Assembly (NCBI GenBank): GCA_013368375.1
Contig: JAACJP010000012.1
Location: 372,001-436,000 of the forward strand
DNA: 64,000 nt
Source of the DNA: Tricholomella constricta
Taxonomy: Eukaryota > Basidiomycota > Agaricomycetes > Agaricales > Lyophyllaceae
Reading direction: 5' to 3'
The stretch's first letter is position 1, and each line of letters begins with the position of its first letter. The position numbers and the translations under genes were made by a program. Under the pieces are notes generated by a model. The model did not search any database and was not told where the DNA came from. It saw nothing but the letters and a program-made list of their open reading frames with translations. Below, piece after piece: positions 21,530 to 34,800 of the stretch.

Positions 21530-23859
21530 ATGTCAACGGAGAGCAACATTACCGTACCGGACGGACTTACTCTACATACTGAGAACACTTCTCATATTCT
21601 TCTGGAATCGAACAAGGCGTTCTTGAATCCGGTGCAGGAGTTCAATCGTGACCTCAGTGTCGCGTGTATCAAAGTATGGAGTGAAGAACTAAACAGGGCA
21701 AAGGAGGAAAGGTGGAGGCAGAATCAGGAAAAGAAGGCTAAAAAATTGAAGGATGGAACGAGTAAAAAACGCAAAGGTGCGTTCAGCAGCTGGTCGTTCC
21801 TCCGTGTTTCATAGTGATAGTGCGAAGCACAGTGGAAACTGAAGGAGCTCACGGGCCTGAGGAACCGTTGAAGGCAGCAGTGGCCTCAGATGTGGGCCTC
21901 CCTGAGTCTGAGAGCTCGATAGGTCCTCAGACCAATTCGCCCGAGGTAATTTACCTTAGGATTTACTATGGCAGGCCTGGTCCCCTAATTTCCGAAAGCC
22001 CTATAAATTCGTTCTCCTAGAAGCTCTTTCTGCCACTGGTCTACGATCAATTCGTTACGCGAAGGAAATACCACTCCTCAAGTCAGTAGATCTCGCAAAC
22101 TTGTCGACGGCCATTACTCATCTTCTGCTAGATATGTCATTGCCAATGATCTTTCTCCGTCCGCTACAGCAGCCATGAAACGAAATATCGAGATCAATGA
22201 CCTCGGACCTTCGCCCGCAACATCATTATCCCCAGGCTCCTCCGGAAAAGTCAGAATAAATGAAGGTGATGCTTGGTGAGTAAATGTCCACATGTTGGGA
22301 CCCTAAGCTAAGAGCTCAACAACAAGCACTTTGATGTACTCACACCGGGAGGAGAAGAATCGAGTGGATGTTGTCGACCTTGATCCTTATGGTACAGCAG
22401 CTCCCTTCATCGATGCGGCTGTTCAGTGCGTAAAGGATGGAGGTAGGCTTCTTGATTAAGGTGACTACCCGGTCCATTAATGTCCTTCACAGGTTTACTC
22501 TGTGTTACTTGCACCGATCTCTCTGTGTTGGCTACCACCAACTATCCTGAAAAATGGTGAGCGAGTATGACCATAATCTCTTTTCAATGCTTACGAATTT
22601 CATACTCTAGTTTTTCCAATTATGGCGGCGTTCCTGTCAAAGCCGAATATTGCCACGAAGCGGTATGTTTCTCGTCAATATCGGCATCAGCACATCGGTC
22701 TTGATAATATCTAGGCGCTTCGACTAGTGCTTCATACACTTTCAACCTCAGCCTCAAGATACGGGCGCTACATCGAACCCCTTGTCTCTCTTTCTATCGA
22801 CTTCTATGTCCGCATCTTCGTGCGCGTGAAGAGCGCCCCTCTGGAAGTAAAAAAAGCCTTGACGTGTGTTCCATTTTTTCTCGGTCGTGCCTTGTCTTGA
22901 TGTTAACCCTCAGGAAGACTTCGGCATACTATATATGTTCGACATGCCAATCGTTCTATGAACAACCGCTCGGAAAAGTAGTGGCGAAGCCATCAGCAGC
23001 TGGCAATATCAACTATTTGTTCAAGATACAATATGGTCCCGCTGTAACAGAAAAATGTCCGGAATGCGAATCAGCTTTACATGTACGTTTCAATAGTGCG
23101 CTTCTAAGCTCTTCTGCCCATGTCATACTTGCTCATGTCATACCCAGATGGCTGGACCAATGTGGTCAGGTCCCCTTCATGATTCGAACTTCGTTACAAA
23201 GGTGCTCGAACATGTGGAGGCGAACCAAGACAAGTATGGAACCGCAGTTCGCATGAAAGGGATGTTGAATGTCGCTCAAGAAGTTTGTCGTTCAATTCAC
23301 CTTCACGTCGAAGTTAGCTTACATGTCCATTAAGGAACTCCATGTTCCGTTCTACTTTACGCCAGCCAAAGTCGCCAGCTTTTTCCACTGCACCACCCCG
23401 CCACTTGAAGATATCGCGTGAGTGTAGAATCAAAGTCTATGTCGAAGCAGCGGTATTCACATCTCCTCAGTTCCGCACTTCTTCATGCTGGCCACAAAAT
23501 TTCCCGATCACATGCATGTGCAGGCTCTCTCAAGACAACTGCAATGCGGGCGGACATCCACAGCGTTTTCCGCTCTTGGATAAAGCTCAATCCTGTTAAG
23601 ATGGAAAACATTTCGGAAACGTCGCCTGCGAGGCGTTTGCTTTCAAAAGGACCCAGGTGATTAGTCTCTTGATTTGAAGCGCGCGATTATTCATCTATGT
23701 TTCAGTTTCATCGCGAACTTCGAAAGACACCCTGACTCTGTGACGCCATCAGGGAAGATGAAGCTTGTCAGATATCAAGAAAATCCGACCAGCCACTGGG
23801 GTCCTGGGACAAAAGCCGCTGGTGGTTCCAAACGAAAGCGGGGAAAGGACGACATCTGA
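21530..23859 (+). CDS. TRM1: tRNA (guanine26-N2)-dimethyltransferase TRM1
   Basis: About a dozen exons can be joined. The N-terminus ([30 protein letters not shown]) shows the conserved FxNPVQxFNRD motif. The SAM-binding core follows with [20 protein letters not shown] and [10 protein letters not shown], then [16 protein letters not shown] (DxDPYG) and [13 protein letters not shown] zinc site is visible as CSTCQSF...EKCPECESA. The C-terminal domain has [18 protein letters not shown] and [16 protein letters not shown], and a basic tail ([10 protein letters not shown]) that could be a nuclear signal. TRM1 dimethylates G26 of nuclear and mitochondrial tRNAs. No mitochondrial presequence is obvious before the chosen ATG. 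Gene order is convergent with STE11, whose stop is 143 bp away. Confidence 0.94.
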
Positions 23860-24002
23860 ATGCTTAGAGAAACGTGGAATACTACAATTATTTTGTCCAA
23901 AATATCAGATCCAAACTTCGTATGTGGCATGACGAGTACAACAAAATATACACCCATGATAGATTAAGTGGAGGGGAAGAATAAACTTGTATTACTGTAA
24001 GC

Positions 24003-27000
24003 TCATGCCTCGACCGGAGCAGTCACTTTGGCCTTCGTTTTCTTGGATATCCAAGGGTGCTGCAGCAACTCGGCCGCAGAGGGCCTCGCTTCGTGATCCA
24101 ATTCGAACGTGAGGCGTAGAAAATCCTGTGCATCGGCACTGATATCAGAAGGTATGGTTGGTTTCGCAGAAGATCCGATCTGTTCAAGATATGTCAGCAT
24201 TGCGAAGTTTCATGACAAGATGAATAAGAAGGACCTTGAAAATGGCTTGCATCTGAGTCAACTGAGCCCACGGATGTTCGCCAGTCAGCATTTCAACGAC
24301 AAGGCATCCTACACTCCAAATATCGGCCTTGCGCGTGTGCGCGCTCTGCTTTACGACCTCCGGGGCCATCCAAAAGACAGAGCCTTGAAGCGAGGGTCGA
24401 TTTACGCGGTTGCCGGTCAGGAGATCTGCAGTTTCCGCTTGACACAACGTAAACCGTGATAAGAGATATGTGTGACTCACTGTCGTCAACCTTTTTGGAG
24501 ATACCAAAGTCAGATATTTTGATTCCGCCCTTGTTGTCCACGAGAATATTGGCGCCCTTGATGTCTCGATGGATGATATCTCGTTCGTGCAGGTAGTTTA
24601 GACCTTCTAGGATCTGACGGACGAAGTTCTTCACCAGTGTCTCCTCAAAGGCGCCATAGTTTCGAAGAAGCGCTGTGACCGAACCTCCGGGCACGTACTC
24701 CAGGAAGATGTTTAGGAATTCGTCGTCTAGGGATGAATCTGAGTAAAATCGTTAGCTTGATCTCTTTACGTCTTAAATGCGACGAGGGCCACGAACAAAG
24801 ATATTGCACAATATTGACATGCTGAAGATTCTTCAAGAGCTCAATCTCCCGTTCCAAAGCACTGAGCATGCTCTTCTTACGCTCCTGATTTGGCGCTGAA
24901 CCTGTCGGAAGCTCCACTTGCTTGACAGCCATGAGGAGACCATTTGACGCGTCCATGCCAAGATAGACTTTGCCAAAAGAGCCAGCACCAATAAGTGCGC
25001 CTTTGATCCATTTGTTGCCTGTGCAAGAGCGTGTCAAAAATGGCCAAATTTCCGACAAACTGAGACTCGCCTCCTCTAGATGTTACGGCCTCAGGTTCAT
25101 TGTCCTCATCTTCCTCTTCATCGTCAACTTCAACGTCATCATCTTCCTCAACTTCAATCTCTGCAGGGGCGACCTCTTTGGGTAATGACTCTTCCAATGT
25201 GTCGCCTTCCAGTTCACTATCAGAGTCGACCCGTGTCCACTCATCTGTGTCAGAGCCATGATCGACGCGCATACTCGCTCTACGACTTTCCACCTCCGCC
25301 GTGATTTCATCGACAGTCATTAGACTGGCAGTATCAGAACGGTCGCGTTTGCTTCGCAACTCGGTCATGTAACTCATGCGTCGCGACGCATTTGACATCG
25401 TCCTTGATGTGGGTCGACGTCCAGTGATATTGTCAAAGGACTCCGAGAAAGACTCGGTCGGGAAGGGAATCGGGGGAAGAAGCTGCGGCGGCGAAATTGA
25501 TGTTGGACTGGGGACATCCTCTGCATCTTGTGGGTGAAGATCGATCGACCTTCCATCCTCAGTAGACAGAGACATTCGAGGAATTTCTTCACTCGGGCTT
25601 TCTTCAGCGTCGCTCGTTACTGAAGGCTTCGCGGTGGGAGGCGGCGCAATGGAGGACACTGAAGAGCGAGACGGGGAGATGGATGTTCGAGGATGCGAAC
25701 CCTGTGTGCTGCTACTGAATCGAGAATATGGGGTAGGAGCAAATGAGATAGTACTGTCGCGCCTGTTGGATGAGATAGTGTTTGTTCGCATCATCATACT
25801 ATGTCGCGCGGTCCGCTCCAATACTTTCTTTTCGATGGCGGGGAAGAATTCTGTTAGATGTGTTGTGATGAGTTCGCTGGGGGGCCGTTGCCCGAAGAAA
25901 TTTCGAAGCTTTGAAGGCCTCTTCGCATTATGTGCAGCAGGACTCAAAGCGCCGGATGTCGGTGAAGGCGGATCCAGTGCTTTCTCTGGGTCCCGAACAC
26001 CCAAGCCGCTCAGAATGCTTATAGAGCTTGCACGCTTCGTACTTTTGCTTGATTGTCCAGGATTGAGGAATTTTGGAGCTGGCGAAGAGGTAGCGCCCCG
26101 ATCGTCGTAACGTCTAGCTTTCGCAAGCTTGCGAACAGTCAGCCCATGCTCTCGTGTCGGGTGGTCGGGCGGGGCATGACAGATTGACAGAAGCTCCGCT
26201 TCGGTCAATGGAGTCCCTGAAGATAGCCTCAGCTCCATCCAAGGATAGACAAAACAGAAATGGCTCACCAGGACCGTCTTCTTGGCCCATCCCGAGGTAA
26301 ACAGCCCATCCATCGATACTGAGGCCCCCTTCCTCACTCTGGATGTATTCTCCAGTATCTGCATCTGTGCTCCTCGAAGCACCCTTTCCGAATTTTTTCA
26401 ACACTTTCTCCATGACCTCAACGCCACCTGCACACGTTGCAACGTCGATCGTAGACGACAGCCCTTCGTCAGGAAGGATAAACTTGACCAGTTTACGTCG
26501 TAAAGTTTCGAGAGGAACCGTGCCTTGTAATGGGGTACCCGGATTGAATGCACCGCGTCCCACAGTGTACGCCAAAGATGGAGGAGATGGTGTCCCAGAA
26601 TTGGAATTATGTTGTGTCATAAAAGACTCTGCAATAGGGGATAGATTGTTTTGAAGGGGGGTCTGGACTGCAGGAGCTAGCTGAGCATTGGCATATGGAT
26701 GACCATTGCCAGTCGACGGGCGTGGTGGTAACTTATGCGCGTGGCTGGTGCCTACAGGCGAATTGAGCGAAGTGTTCCGTGCATGAGAAAGACTGCTATT
26801 GCCGGCAGGCCCAGGTCGTCGGCCAGGAGGCAGAGGCGACGTTGAGCGCGGAGTGGGTCCCTTACCGCCTCCAGCATTACCTGGGCGTGGGTCAGCGGGC
26901 AGATGGTAGCCAGCCCAATTACTGGCTGCGGAGGGAGTTAGAAGGTCGCGATTCTGCGGAGCTGGTGGTAAGGCTTGTGCAGTATATGCAGGTGCTGGTT

Positions 27001-27913
27001 CGGATTGAGTAGGTGTGCGTCGACCGCTAATACCTGTGATGTTCGAGGGACGAGCAGCTGGACGGCCGGGTGGTGGTGGCGGCTTGCCGATCGGTGGTGG
27101 AGGCAGGGGAGGGAGGTTTGCTCGCGACGCAGCAGGGACTATAGAATGTGCGCTACCCGGTGTAGCAACTGACTGTCCAGCATGGGTCGGATTGGGCAGC
27201 GGAAGGGGTCGTATGCTGTGGTTAAGGTTTGGCCGGTTTGCAGAATCAGGCTCAATGCGAGGGAGGTCACCTCTGTTAACATTTTGATTGAGCTGAAGAG
27301 GTGCAGGCCTCGCACTTCTCGTCGCTAAACGCGAGTTAGGTGTAGATTCAATACGATCTCGTGCACCTCTCTCTGGTGTGCTCCTGTCGTGCGGTGATGC
27401 AGTTCTAGCCTCCGTACTGTATTCCAATCTCGACCGTTCCACGACAGATGCACTGACTCCGCGTGATGCGACCCGTTGCCTGAGCGCCTTCACCGCATTC
27501 ACAATCCGAAGCCTATCTCCAATGCTGGACACTCCCATTTCTTTGAGAGTTTGTTGATCCAACTCCAGAAGGATGTCCCCCCGAATGTCGTTTGCTTTGA
27601 AGGTCGCAGCATGGTTTCCACATTTGATGTCCGTCAACCACCGAGCGACATGAGCATCGGTCCAGGTGCGTATGAATTCCGTGTACTGAACGCCAGGAGG
27701 TGGCTCAAAAAACCCGCTGTTCTGGCTCGAAGTTGGCGTTGCAGGAAAGGGCACATTCTGTCCACGTATGCTGGGGTTAAGGTTGATGAAAGATCTGGAT
27801 GTCTGTTGAGTCGTGAATTGGGACGTGGGAGAAGCAGGGGAGGAGGGCTTTGAAGGAGATTGGGAGGAGTTGTCATGACTGTAGAGGCCGCCATTGACGG
27901 CCATAGCAGCCAT
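24003..27913 (-). CDS. STE11: MAP kinase kinase kinase STE11 (SAM-RA-kinase)
   Basis: Six exons (27913..26269, 26216..25071, 25018..24797, 24738..24481, 24425..24235, 24179..24003) encode 1212 residues. A SAM domain lies at about 80-148 ([15 protein letters not shown]...[11 protein letters not shown]). Pro-rich linkers follow, then a Ras-association-like domain at about 465-560 ([13 protein letters not shown]). After a Ser-rich and acidic region comes the kinase domain, about 935-1205, with [35 protein letters not shown] and [11 protein letters not shown]. This is the fungal STE11/Byr2 architecture, acting between the STE20/Ste50-Ras inputs and the STE7 MAPKK in mating, filamentation and osmostress. 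The start context GCCACCATGG is ideal. Intron 2 must use a GC donor (GAG|GCGAGT) to keep frame into the kinase domain. The gene is divergent from alpha-1,3-glucan synthase. Confidence 0.95.
25019..25070 (-). other. GC-AG intron in STE11
   Basis: This 52-nt intron has donor GGAG|GCGAGT and acceptor TGCACAG|. GT donors within the same stretch fall in wrong phases. The phase-1 GC donor yields [16 protein letters not shown], leading directly into the glycine-rich loop, and makes the six exons sum to whole codons. Confidence 0.8.
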
Positions 27914-28860
27914 GGTGGCAAATGATAAGACGAAGCGCTCCGAGTTGCAATAAAGTGCTTTGGCAGATGGCAAATCACGCGTTGATCAGACGCCGGTACA
28001 ACAAGACACAGCTACCAAAACGGTAGATTGGACTGTCAGTTGATAGCCAGATATCTCCAGCGCGACCTGCCCGATATGTAGCGCTCGCTGTAACGATGCA
28101 CCGCGCTGTTTCAGATTGCCAGGTTATTCGGTGACAAAAAAGTACAAGGAGACGTCAGAAGTACCGAACGTCGACGGCGCCAGCACGCGAAAGCTCGACT
28201 TTTATAGCAAGAAGCGAAATCCGGGCGACGATATCTTGAAATGACCCTGGACAACGGCAGCGACGACTCGGACAGGCTATTTGAGTAATTACTTCCTTGC
28301 GACGTTTGCCACCTGTTGTATCAACGCTCGCTTAGTCAGCAGATGTGTACGGACCGCCAAGCATTCCCATTGGTCACATGATCAACTCCCCTAACGACGC
28401 GAGCTGCACCGCCACCATGACACTGACAGAAACGTTGACGGGCGCCTGACGCGTGACGATTCCTCGCGCATGTTTTGAACGCGTCGAGCCCTGAATGTCC
28501 TCGACAGAAGGTAATCGAGGAGGAAGGTATTGAGCAATCTAGCTAGGTGCATATCAATATCGAGGTACAGAAAGGCCATGCATGTAGACTCTAGTATGGA
28601 AGCATCAAGAGTCCAAGGCCGAGAACTCGGCAACGCTGCATGAAGGAATCAACGTGGATAAATAATCGAAACGAGGAGCGGTCATCGCCTGCCGTCAAAC
28701 AACCACATCGACAGTTGTCGTGCCGTGTTTCTCTAACTCCTTCCATATAGCCTTGCATCCTTCATAAACCTCCTGATTCTCCCCTCTCGAGTTCCTACCC
28801 GTCCCCGACTGTTCTCGGACAGTGTCCAGTACAAAGTCGGCCCCTTCATTCTCTTCCACC
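27914..28860. promoter_or_regulatory. Divergent promoter region STE11/AGS with two ACGCGT boxes
   Basis: This 947-bp region lies between the two start codons and holds no supported gene. ACGCGT occurs at 28449..28454 and 28479..28484. These match the MluI cell-cycle box bound by MBF-type factors in fungi. A pyrimidine-rich leader (28730-28858) precedes the AGS start. Confidence 0.45.
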
Positions 28861-31800
28861 ATGCGGCTCTCCGCAGCCCTCGCCGTTCTTTCTCTCCTGG
28901 CACACTTCGCCTTTGCATCTCCCTACCGGGAGGACCTCGTCGACTACAATATCAACATCAACAAAGATGCAAATTCGCCTCTTGAATACGAGTCGTCGTG
29001 GCCGGGTGGAAAACATCATCCGTCACCCGACAACTGGCGTGCACTTCCAGTGTACACCCTTCTCCTCGATAAGTTCGCCGACGGTGATCCCTCCAACAAT
29101 GATTTCTTCGGGTCGATGTTCGAGAATGACTATCGCGAAACCCAATTAAGGTATGGCGGAGACCTGAAGGGATTGGTGTCACGTCTGGACTACCTGCATG
29201 GCATGGGTGTCAGAGTCATCTTCATCGCGGGGACCCCGTTTCTAAACATGCTCTGGCAAGCTGACAGTAAACTATCCTTCAAATTCTTCATCATCACAAC
29301 AGACTTATTTCTGTTCGCGTAGGTTACTCGCCCTTGGACTTTACCGTTCTCGATCCCCATTGGGGCACTATCACTGACTGGCGCAATGCGATAGCAGAGA
29401 TTCATGCCCGTGGCATGTACCTCATGGCGGACTTCACTGTTGGGACAATGTCCGATTTGATAGGCTTCGAAGGGTCAGTTTCCTCCTTGCACGGGATGTA
29501 TAGGACATGGATTCATCGTTTCTTCAGGCATCTCAACACGAGCGCACCATTCACTCTCAAAGAATACAATGCAGTTTGGAAGAATCCTCGCCACATCCCA
29601 TGGAATTTTACTCAGTATCGCGACTTCCAGGTGAGTTATAACACCGTTACAATTTGTTTTCCCTGACATTTCTTTCATGAAGGTAGTGAACGAACGCAAC
29701 ACGTCGTGCCAGCTTCCCACCTTTTGGGAGGATAGCGGCACTGTCGTCTCTGAGGACACCTTTGCAGGAGTTAATGGCTGTCTAGCATCCGATTTTGATC
29801 ATTATGGTGACATGGAAGCTTTCGGTGTTCACCCTGATTGGCAGCGTCAATTAGCCAAATTCGCATCAGTACAGGACCGGCTTCGAGAGTGGAAACCTGA
29901 AGTCATGGAGAAGCTCACCGTTTTCTCGTGTCTCGCTATCAAAGCTCTCGATTTTGACGCCATTCGCGTCGACAAAGCGACACAGGTCACTGTCGATGCG
30001 CTCTCCCACTGGGCTTCTAGCACCCGACAATGTGCGTCGGCTCTTGGAAAGAAGAACTTTTTGATTACCGGAGAGGTTACGGGAGGTGACACCTTTGGAG
30101 CACTCTACATGTGAGGACCCCTGTCTTCCACAACTGTGTGATAATTCTAAGCACTTCCACGTAGCGGTCGTGGCCGTACTGCTACCCAGCTTCCTCCAGG
30201 TTTCTTGGCCGCCGCAAATGTCACTCCAACAGATAACTATTTCCTCCGGGATCGCGATCTTGGTGGCCTCGATGGAGTGGCTTTCCATTATTCTATATAT
30301 CGGGCAATCTCCCGTTTCCTTGGAATGGATGGAAATCTCCAAGTTGCATACGACGTCGGCACAAACTTTGTTACTGCGTGGAATCAAATGTTTGTGAGCA
30401 ACGATTTCCTGAACGCCGAAACTGGCCTAGTCGACCCGCGGCATATGTATGGCACGAGCAATTTCGACGTTTTCCGGTGGCCGAGTTTGGAAAACGGCAC
30501 GCAGAAAAGTGTATTGGGAACATTCATTACAACTCTGGTTATGCCAGGCATACCACTCGTATGTTTCGAATTATGTCTTCTACGAGTGAGATCTTAACAC
30601 AGTCGGTTAGCTTTACTACGGGGAAGAGCAGAACTTCTATCTGTACGACAATGGCGCGTCCAATTATCTTTATGGGTGAGCAAAAGGCGTCCTTTTCCAT
30701 TGCGGCTTCAATTTATAGTTCGAACAGGCGTCAAGCCATGACGGGAAACCGAGCCTGGAAGCGCCATGGCTGCTATGTCCTCGGCTCAGAGCAATATTTC
30801 AATATGCCCCTTGAGAAAGCGCTTTTAGGTTGTAACGACGAATGGAACGCCCTTGACCACTTTGACCCCACGGCGGATTCGCGGCGTATCTTTGCTCGTT
30901 TTCATCAACTTCGGACGGTATATGGAGCTTTGCAGGACGGCTTCAATCTCGTCCAACGCGGAAATTGGACGTATATCATTGAACGGCCCGGTTCCAATGG
31001 CACAGAGACGGAGATGGGTCTTTGGTCTGTTTCAAGAGCTGGGATCCCTGGCGTTCAGCAATTACAAGGGACTTACCAAGACCAAATATGGCTGCTATAC
31101 AGCAACGAGAACGCTACAAAGACGTACTCGTTCGATTGCCGAGGCGACCTCTGGATTTCCTCTCCTTTCACCTCAGACACAGTTGTGCGCAATCTGTTTG
31201 CACCCTACGAAACTTATGAACTGCAGGCGTCTCTGTCTTCCTACAACAACGACGGCAGGGCACCTTGGTTCGGTTGTTTACCGAGTATCGCCGTCGAGGG
31301 GTACGGCTTTAAAGCACTCGTTCCTGTCGCCCAATGGACTGCCCCTCTCCCCGCCCTGACCAAATTCATTCCCGGCCACGATCATCGCATCAATGTCAAT
31401 CCCACTGACGTGAATGCAACCACTGTTGACATCTCCCTCGAATTCAATGTCGCGATGGATTGCGACAGCGTTACGAGAAGCGTATCCCTCAACATGTCTT
31501 CGTCAGGCAAGGGTGGTCTGCCTGCCGCCACGAACATTCATTGCGGACCGGTGGCCAATCCAGACCCTGCGAAGATTCCAGGAGGTTCGACATCACAATG
31601 GGCTTGGTCGGCAACCTTGCGCGACTTCCCTGACGGCGTTCTGACGATCAATATCAACAATCCCTCAGCCGCGACTGGCAACTTCTCGACAGGGGTACGT
31701 TTTATTTTGGACTCCTTGTAATCGTTATTTAATGTGAATTTCTAGACTATCGATCACCTCCTCCTAAGGAAGGGGTCGAGCGACAATGTCATGGTCTTCC

Positions 31801-34800
31801 CAGAGAATGAATATGATACCAGCGATTCCTTCAAGGTGTCCGATGGACAGTATACCTTCACTCACAAGGCATACGGCGCCGAAAAGTTCCGGTACACCTG
31901 GAATTTCGGTCAAAACTGGACAGCATGGAATAACTGGGAGGATACTACAACCTTGAACTCGACTGCGTTCACACTGCCCGAGAACTTCTGGGAGGGTGAC
32001 CACGTCATGGTGCAATGTGAGAGCCTCACAGTGTCCCCCTTTCTTTGTTCTTTTAGCTGACAGGAGTTCTAGATTGGAGCGAGGCGACCATGTCTGTCGG
32101 TCATGTTGTTCACGCCGATGCTGGATATTCCGGCCCTCGGCGACGCGTACCACAGTTTCTAGCCCGAGGCCCTTTCAACAACTGGGGCTTCGACAAGGGA
32201 ATTTCTTCCTTGATGGCACAAAATTCCGACGGCAAATGGGAGCTCGAAATAATGGCATCATGGCCAACGTACGTGCAGCTCAATGTCTGGGCCTTTGACG
32301 ATTATTATTATGGGGATACCGATGGCGATGGTGTTCTTGATCGCCTTCCACCTAACACGGTGGCACCCAATTTCCTCAATATGTCTGCACCACCTAGCCC
32401 TCACCTTGCATGGTCTCTCCTCGTCGATGACTCCACTATGACTTGGACGCTTCGACCTCGCGGACAGTCATCCGTTGGCGCCATCATGTATGCTCTTCTG
32501 TTGGCGATTCCTCTGATTACGGGCACACTGGCCGTTCTGATCTTCATGTGGACCTTCTACGGCATCAGGCACAACCGATATGGTGTTAAGGCGAAAACCC
32601 ACACCAATTACTTCCCTATCCTCGGTGCCTTCGGTCATAAATCGACGACAGACTTGAAGGAAAGCGGCTCTCATATGTCGGAGAAGCTGTTTGGTCACAA
32701 ACAAAACACCGAAATCATTGGGTGGCCCGAGGATAAAAACAAACGCCGCAAGGTTCTTATTGCGACACTGGAGTACGAGATCATTGATTGGAAGGTCAAG
32801 GTCAAAATCGGTGGTCTTGGTGTCATGTCAAGCCTTATGGGTAAGGCAATGACTGACGTTGACCTCATATGGGTCGTCCCCAAGGTCAAAGACATCGATT
32901 ATCCCGCCGGAGACCCTGCGGAGCCAATCGAAGTAATCATCTTTGGAGAGCCATACCTCATCGAAGTCGAAACTCATGTTCTGGACAACATCACCTACGT
33001 CATCCTCGACAGCCCCGTCTTCCGGGCCCAAACCAAATCAGATCCATATCCTGCTCGCATGGATGATCTTAGTTCTGCCATCTTCTACTCGACTTGGAAC
33101 CAAGCCATCGCCGCTACTATCCGCCGTTTCCCCACCATTGACATCTACCACATTAATGATTACCACGGCGCTCTTGCTGGGATCTATCTCCTTCCCAAAG
33201 TCATCCCTGCATGTCTTTCACTCCACAATGCCGAATTCCAGGGTCTCTGGCCACTACGTACCAAGGAGGAGATGAAGGAAGTGTGCTCGGCGTTCAATAT
33301 CAGCAAAGAACATTGCACGAAATATGTTCAATTCGGCAACACATTCAATCTTCTCCATGCCGCCGCGTCGTTTATCAGTGTCCACCAGAAGAGCGTCGGA
33401 GTTGCCGGTGTATCTGATAAATACGGCAAGCGCAGTTGGGCTCGTTATCCCGCTCTGTGGACCCTTAAGCATGTTGATTCGCTCCCCAATCCTGACCCCG
33501 ATGACATTGCGGCCCTTGACGAGAACCCGACAGCTGCTCGTGATGTTCAAATCGATGAGGTTGCGGAAGCTGCGCGTCCGGAGCACAAGCGTCAAGCGCA
33601 AGAGTGGGCTGGTATTAAACAGGATCCTGATTCCGATCTTTTCGTGTTCGTTGGACGATGGTCGAAACAGAAGGGTGTTGACCTTATCGCTGATGTTATG
33701 CCTTCAATGTGAGTGCTTGGTAGCATTGGTTGTATTTTCGGTGCTAATCTACCCGCTATACTAGCCTGGAAAAACGCCCCAGCATTCAACTCATTGCCGT
33801 TGGTCCTGTCATCGATTTATACGGACGATTTGCGGCTGAGAAGCTCGCTCGGCTGATGGAACTTTACCCGGATCGTGTCTATTCGAAACCTGAATTCACA
33901 GCACTTCCACCGTACCTCTTCAGTGGTGCCGACTTTGCATTGATTCCGTCTCGAGACGAGCCTTTCGGTCTGGTCGCAGTCGAATTCGGTCGAAAGGGTG
34001 CGCTTGGAGTTGGAAGTCGCTTGGGCGGATTGGGTTTGATGCCAGGCTGGGTAAGTGTTTCCTATTTTCATTATAACCTACTCCTCATCAATGTTCGATT
34101 TTGTTCAGTGGTACCCCGTCGAGTCGAGTTCCACAGCCCACATGTTATCTCAACTCACGAAAACTATCAAAATGGCTTTAAAATCGACCGAAGAAGAGCG
34201 CGCCATTCTTCGTGCACGTTCCGCTGTTCAGCGTTTCCCGGTGGTCGAATGGCGACAGCGGATGGAAGATTTCCATAAACGCAGCATCAACATGAGCCGA
34301 TCTATCGCAGGTCATAACGCTTGGAGGGAGTCTGATTGCGATGGCGGGGGTGTTGCGCCCATTGGTGAAAACGAGGATTGGAACCCAGTGACACAGGCAT
34401 ACCCAACGCAACCTGAATGGGACGCTGCCAGTATCAGCGAGCAATCGATCTTCCACACACCAGGTTCACCAGCCCAGTGGAGCCAGGAAACTTTGACTCC
34501 GGCGGGTACCCCTGGCGCTGCGCGTTTACTTGACGGAAGTAGAACCCCCTCATCAACAGACGAGCGTGACTATTTCAGCCACTCTCGTAGCAGTACTATT
34601 GGTACAAACACGCCTCAAGCTTATAATGATTTTCTCGAGAGGGCGAACCGGACCATTGCACGCGATCACAGAAATGCTCCAGATCCATTCGTTGAGGGTG
34701 GCTTGGCACCAAATCGACCTTTCGGTGCTCACTCGCGTGTATCGTCTGTAGAGTCCATTTCTTCCATTGTCGATGAAAAGTCCAACTCGCCTTTGAACAA

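Noticed and set aside
30378..31721. Apparent frameshift within the glucan synthase (frame continuing in a different register)
   Set aside because: A normal intron after the MPGIPL stretch (about 30560-30610) accounts for the change of frame. No break is needed.
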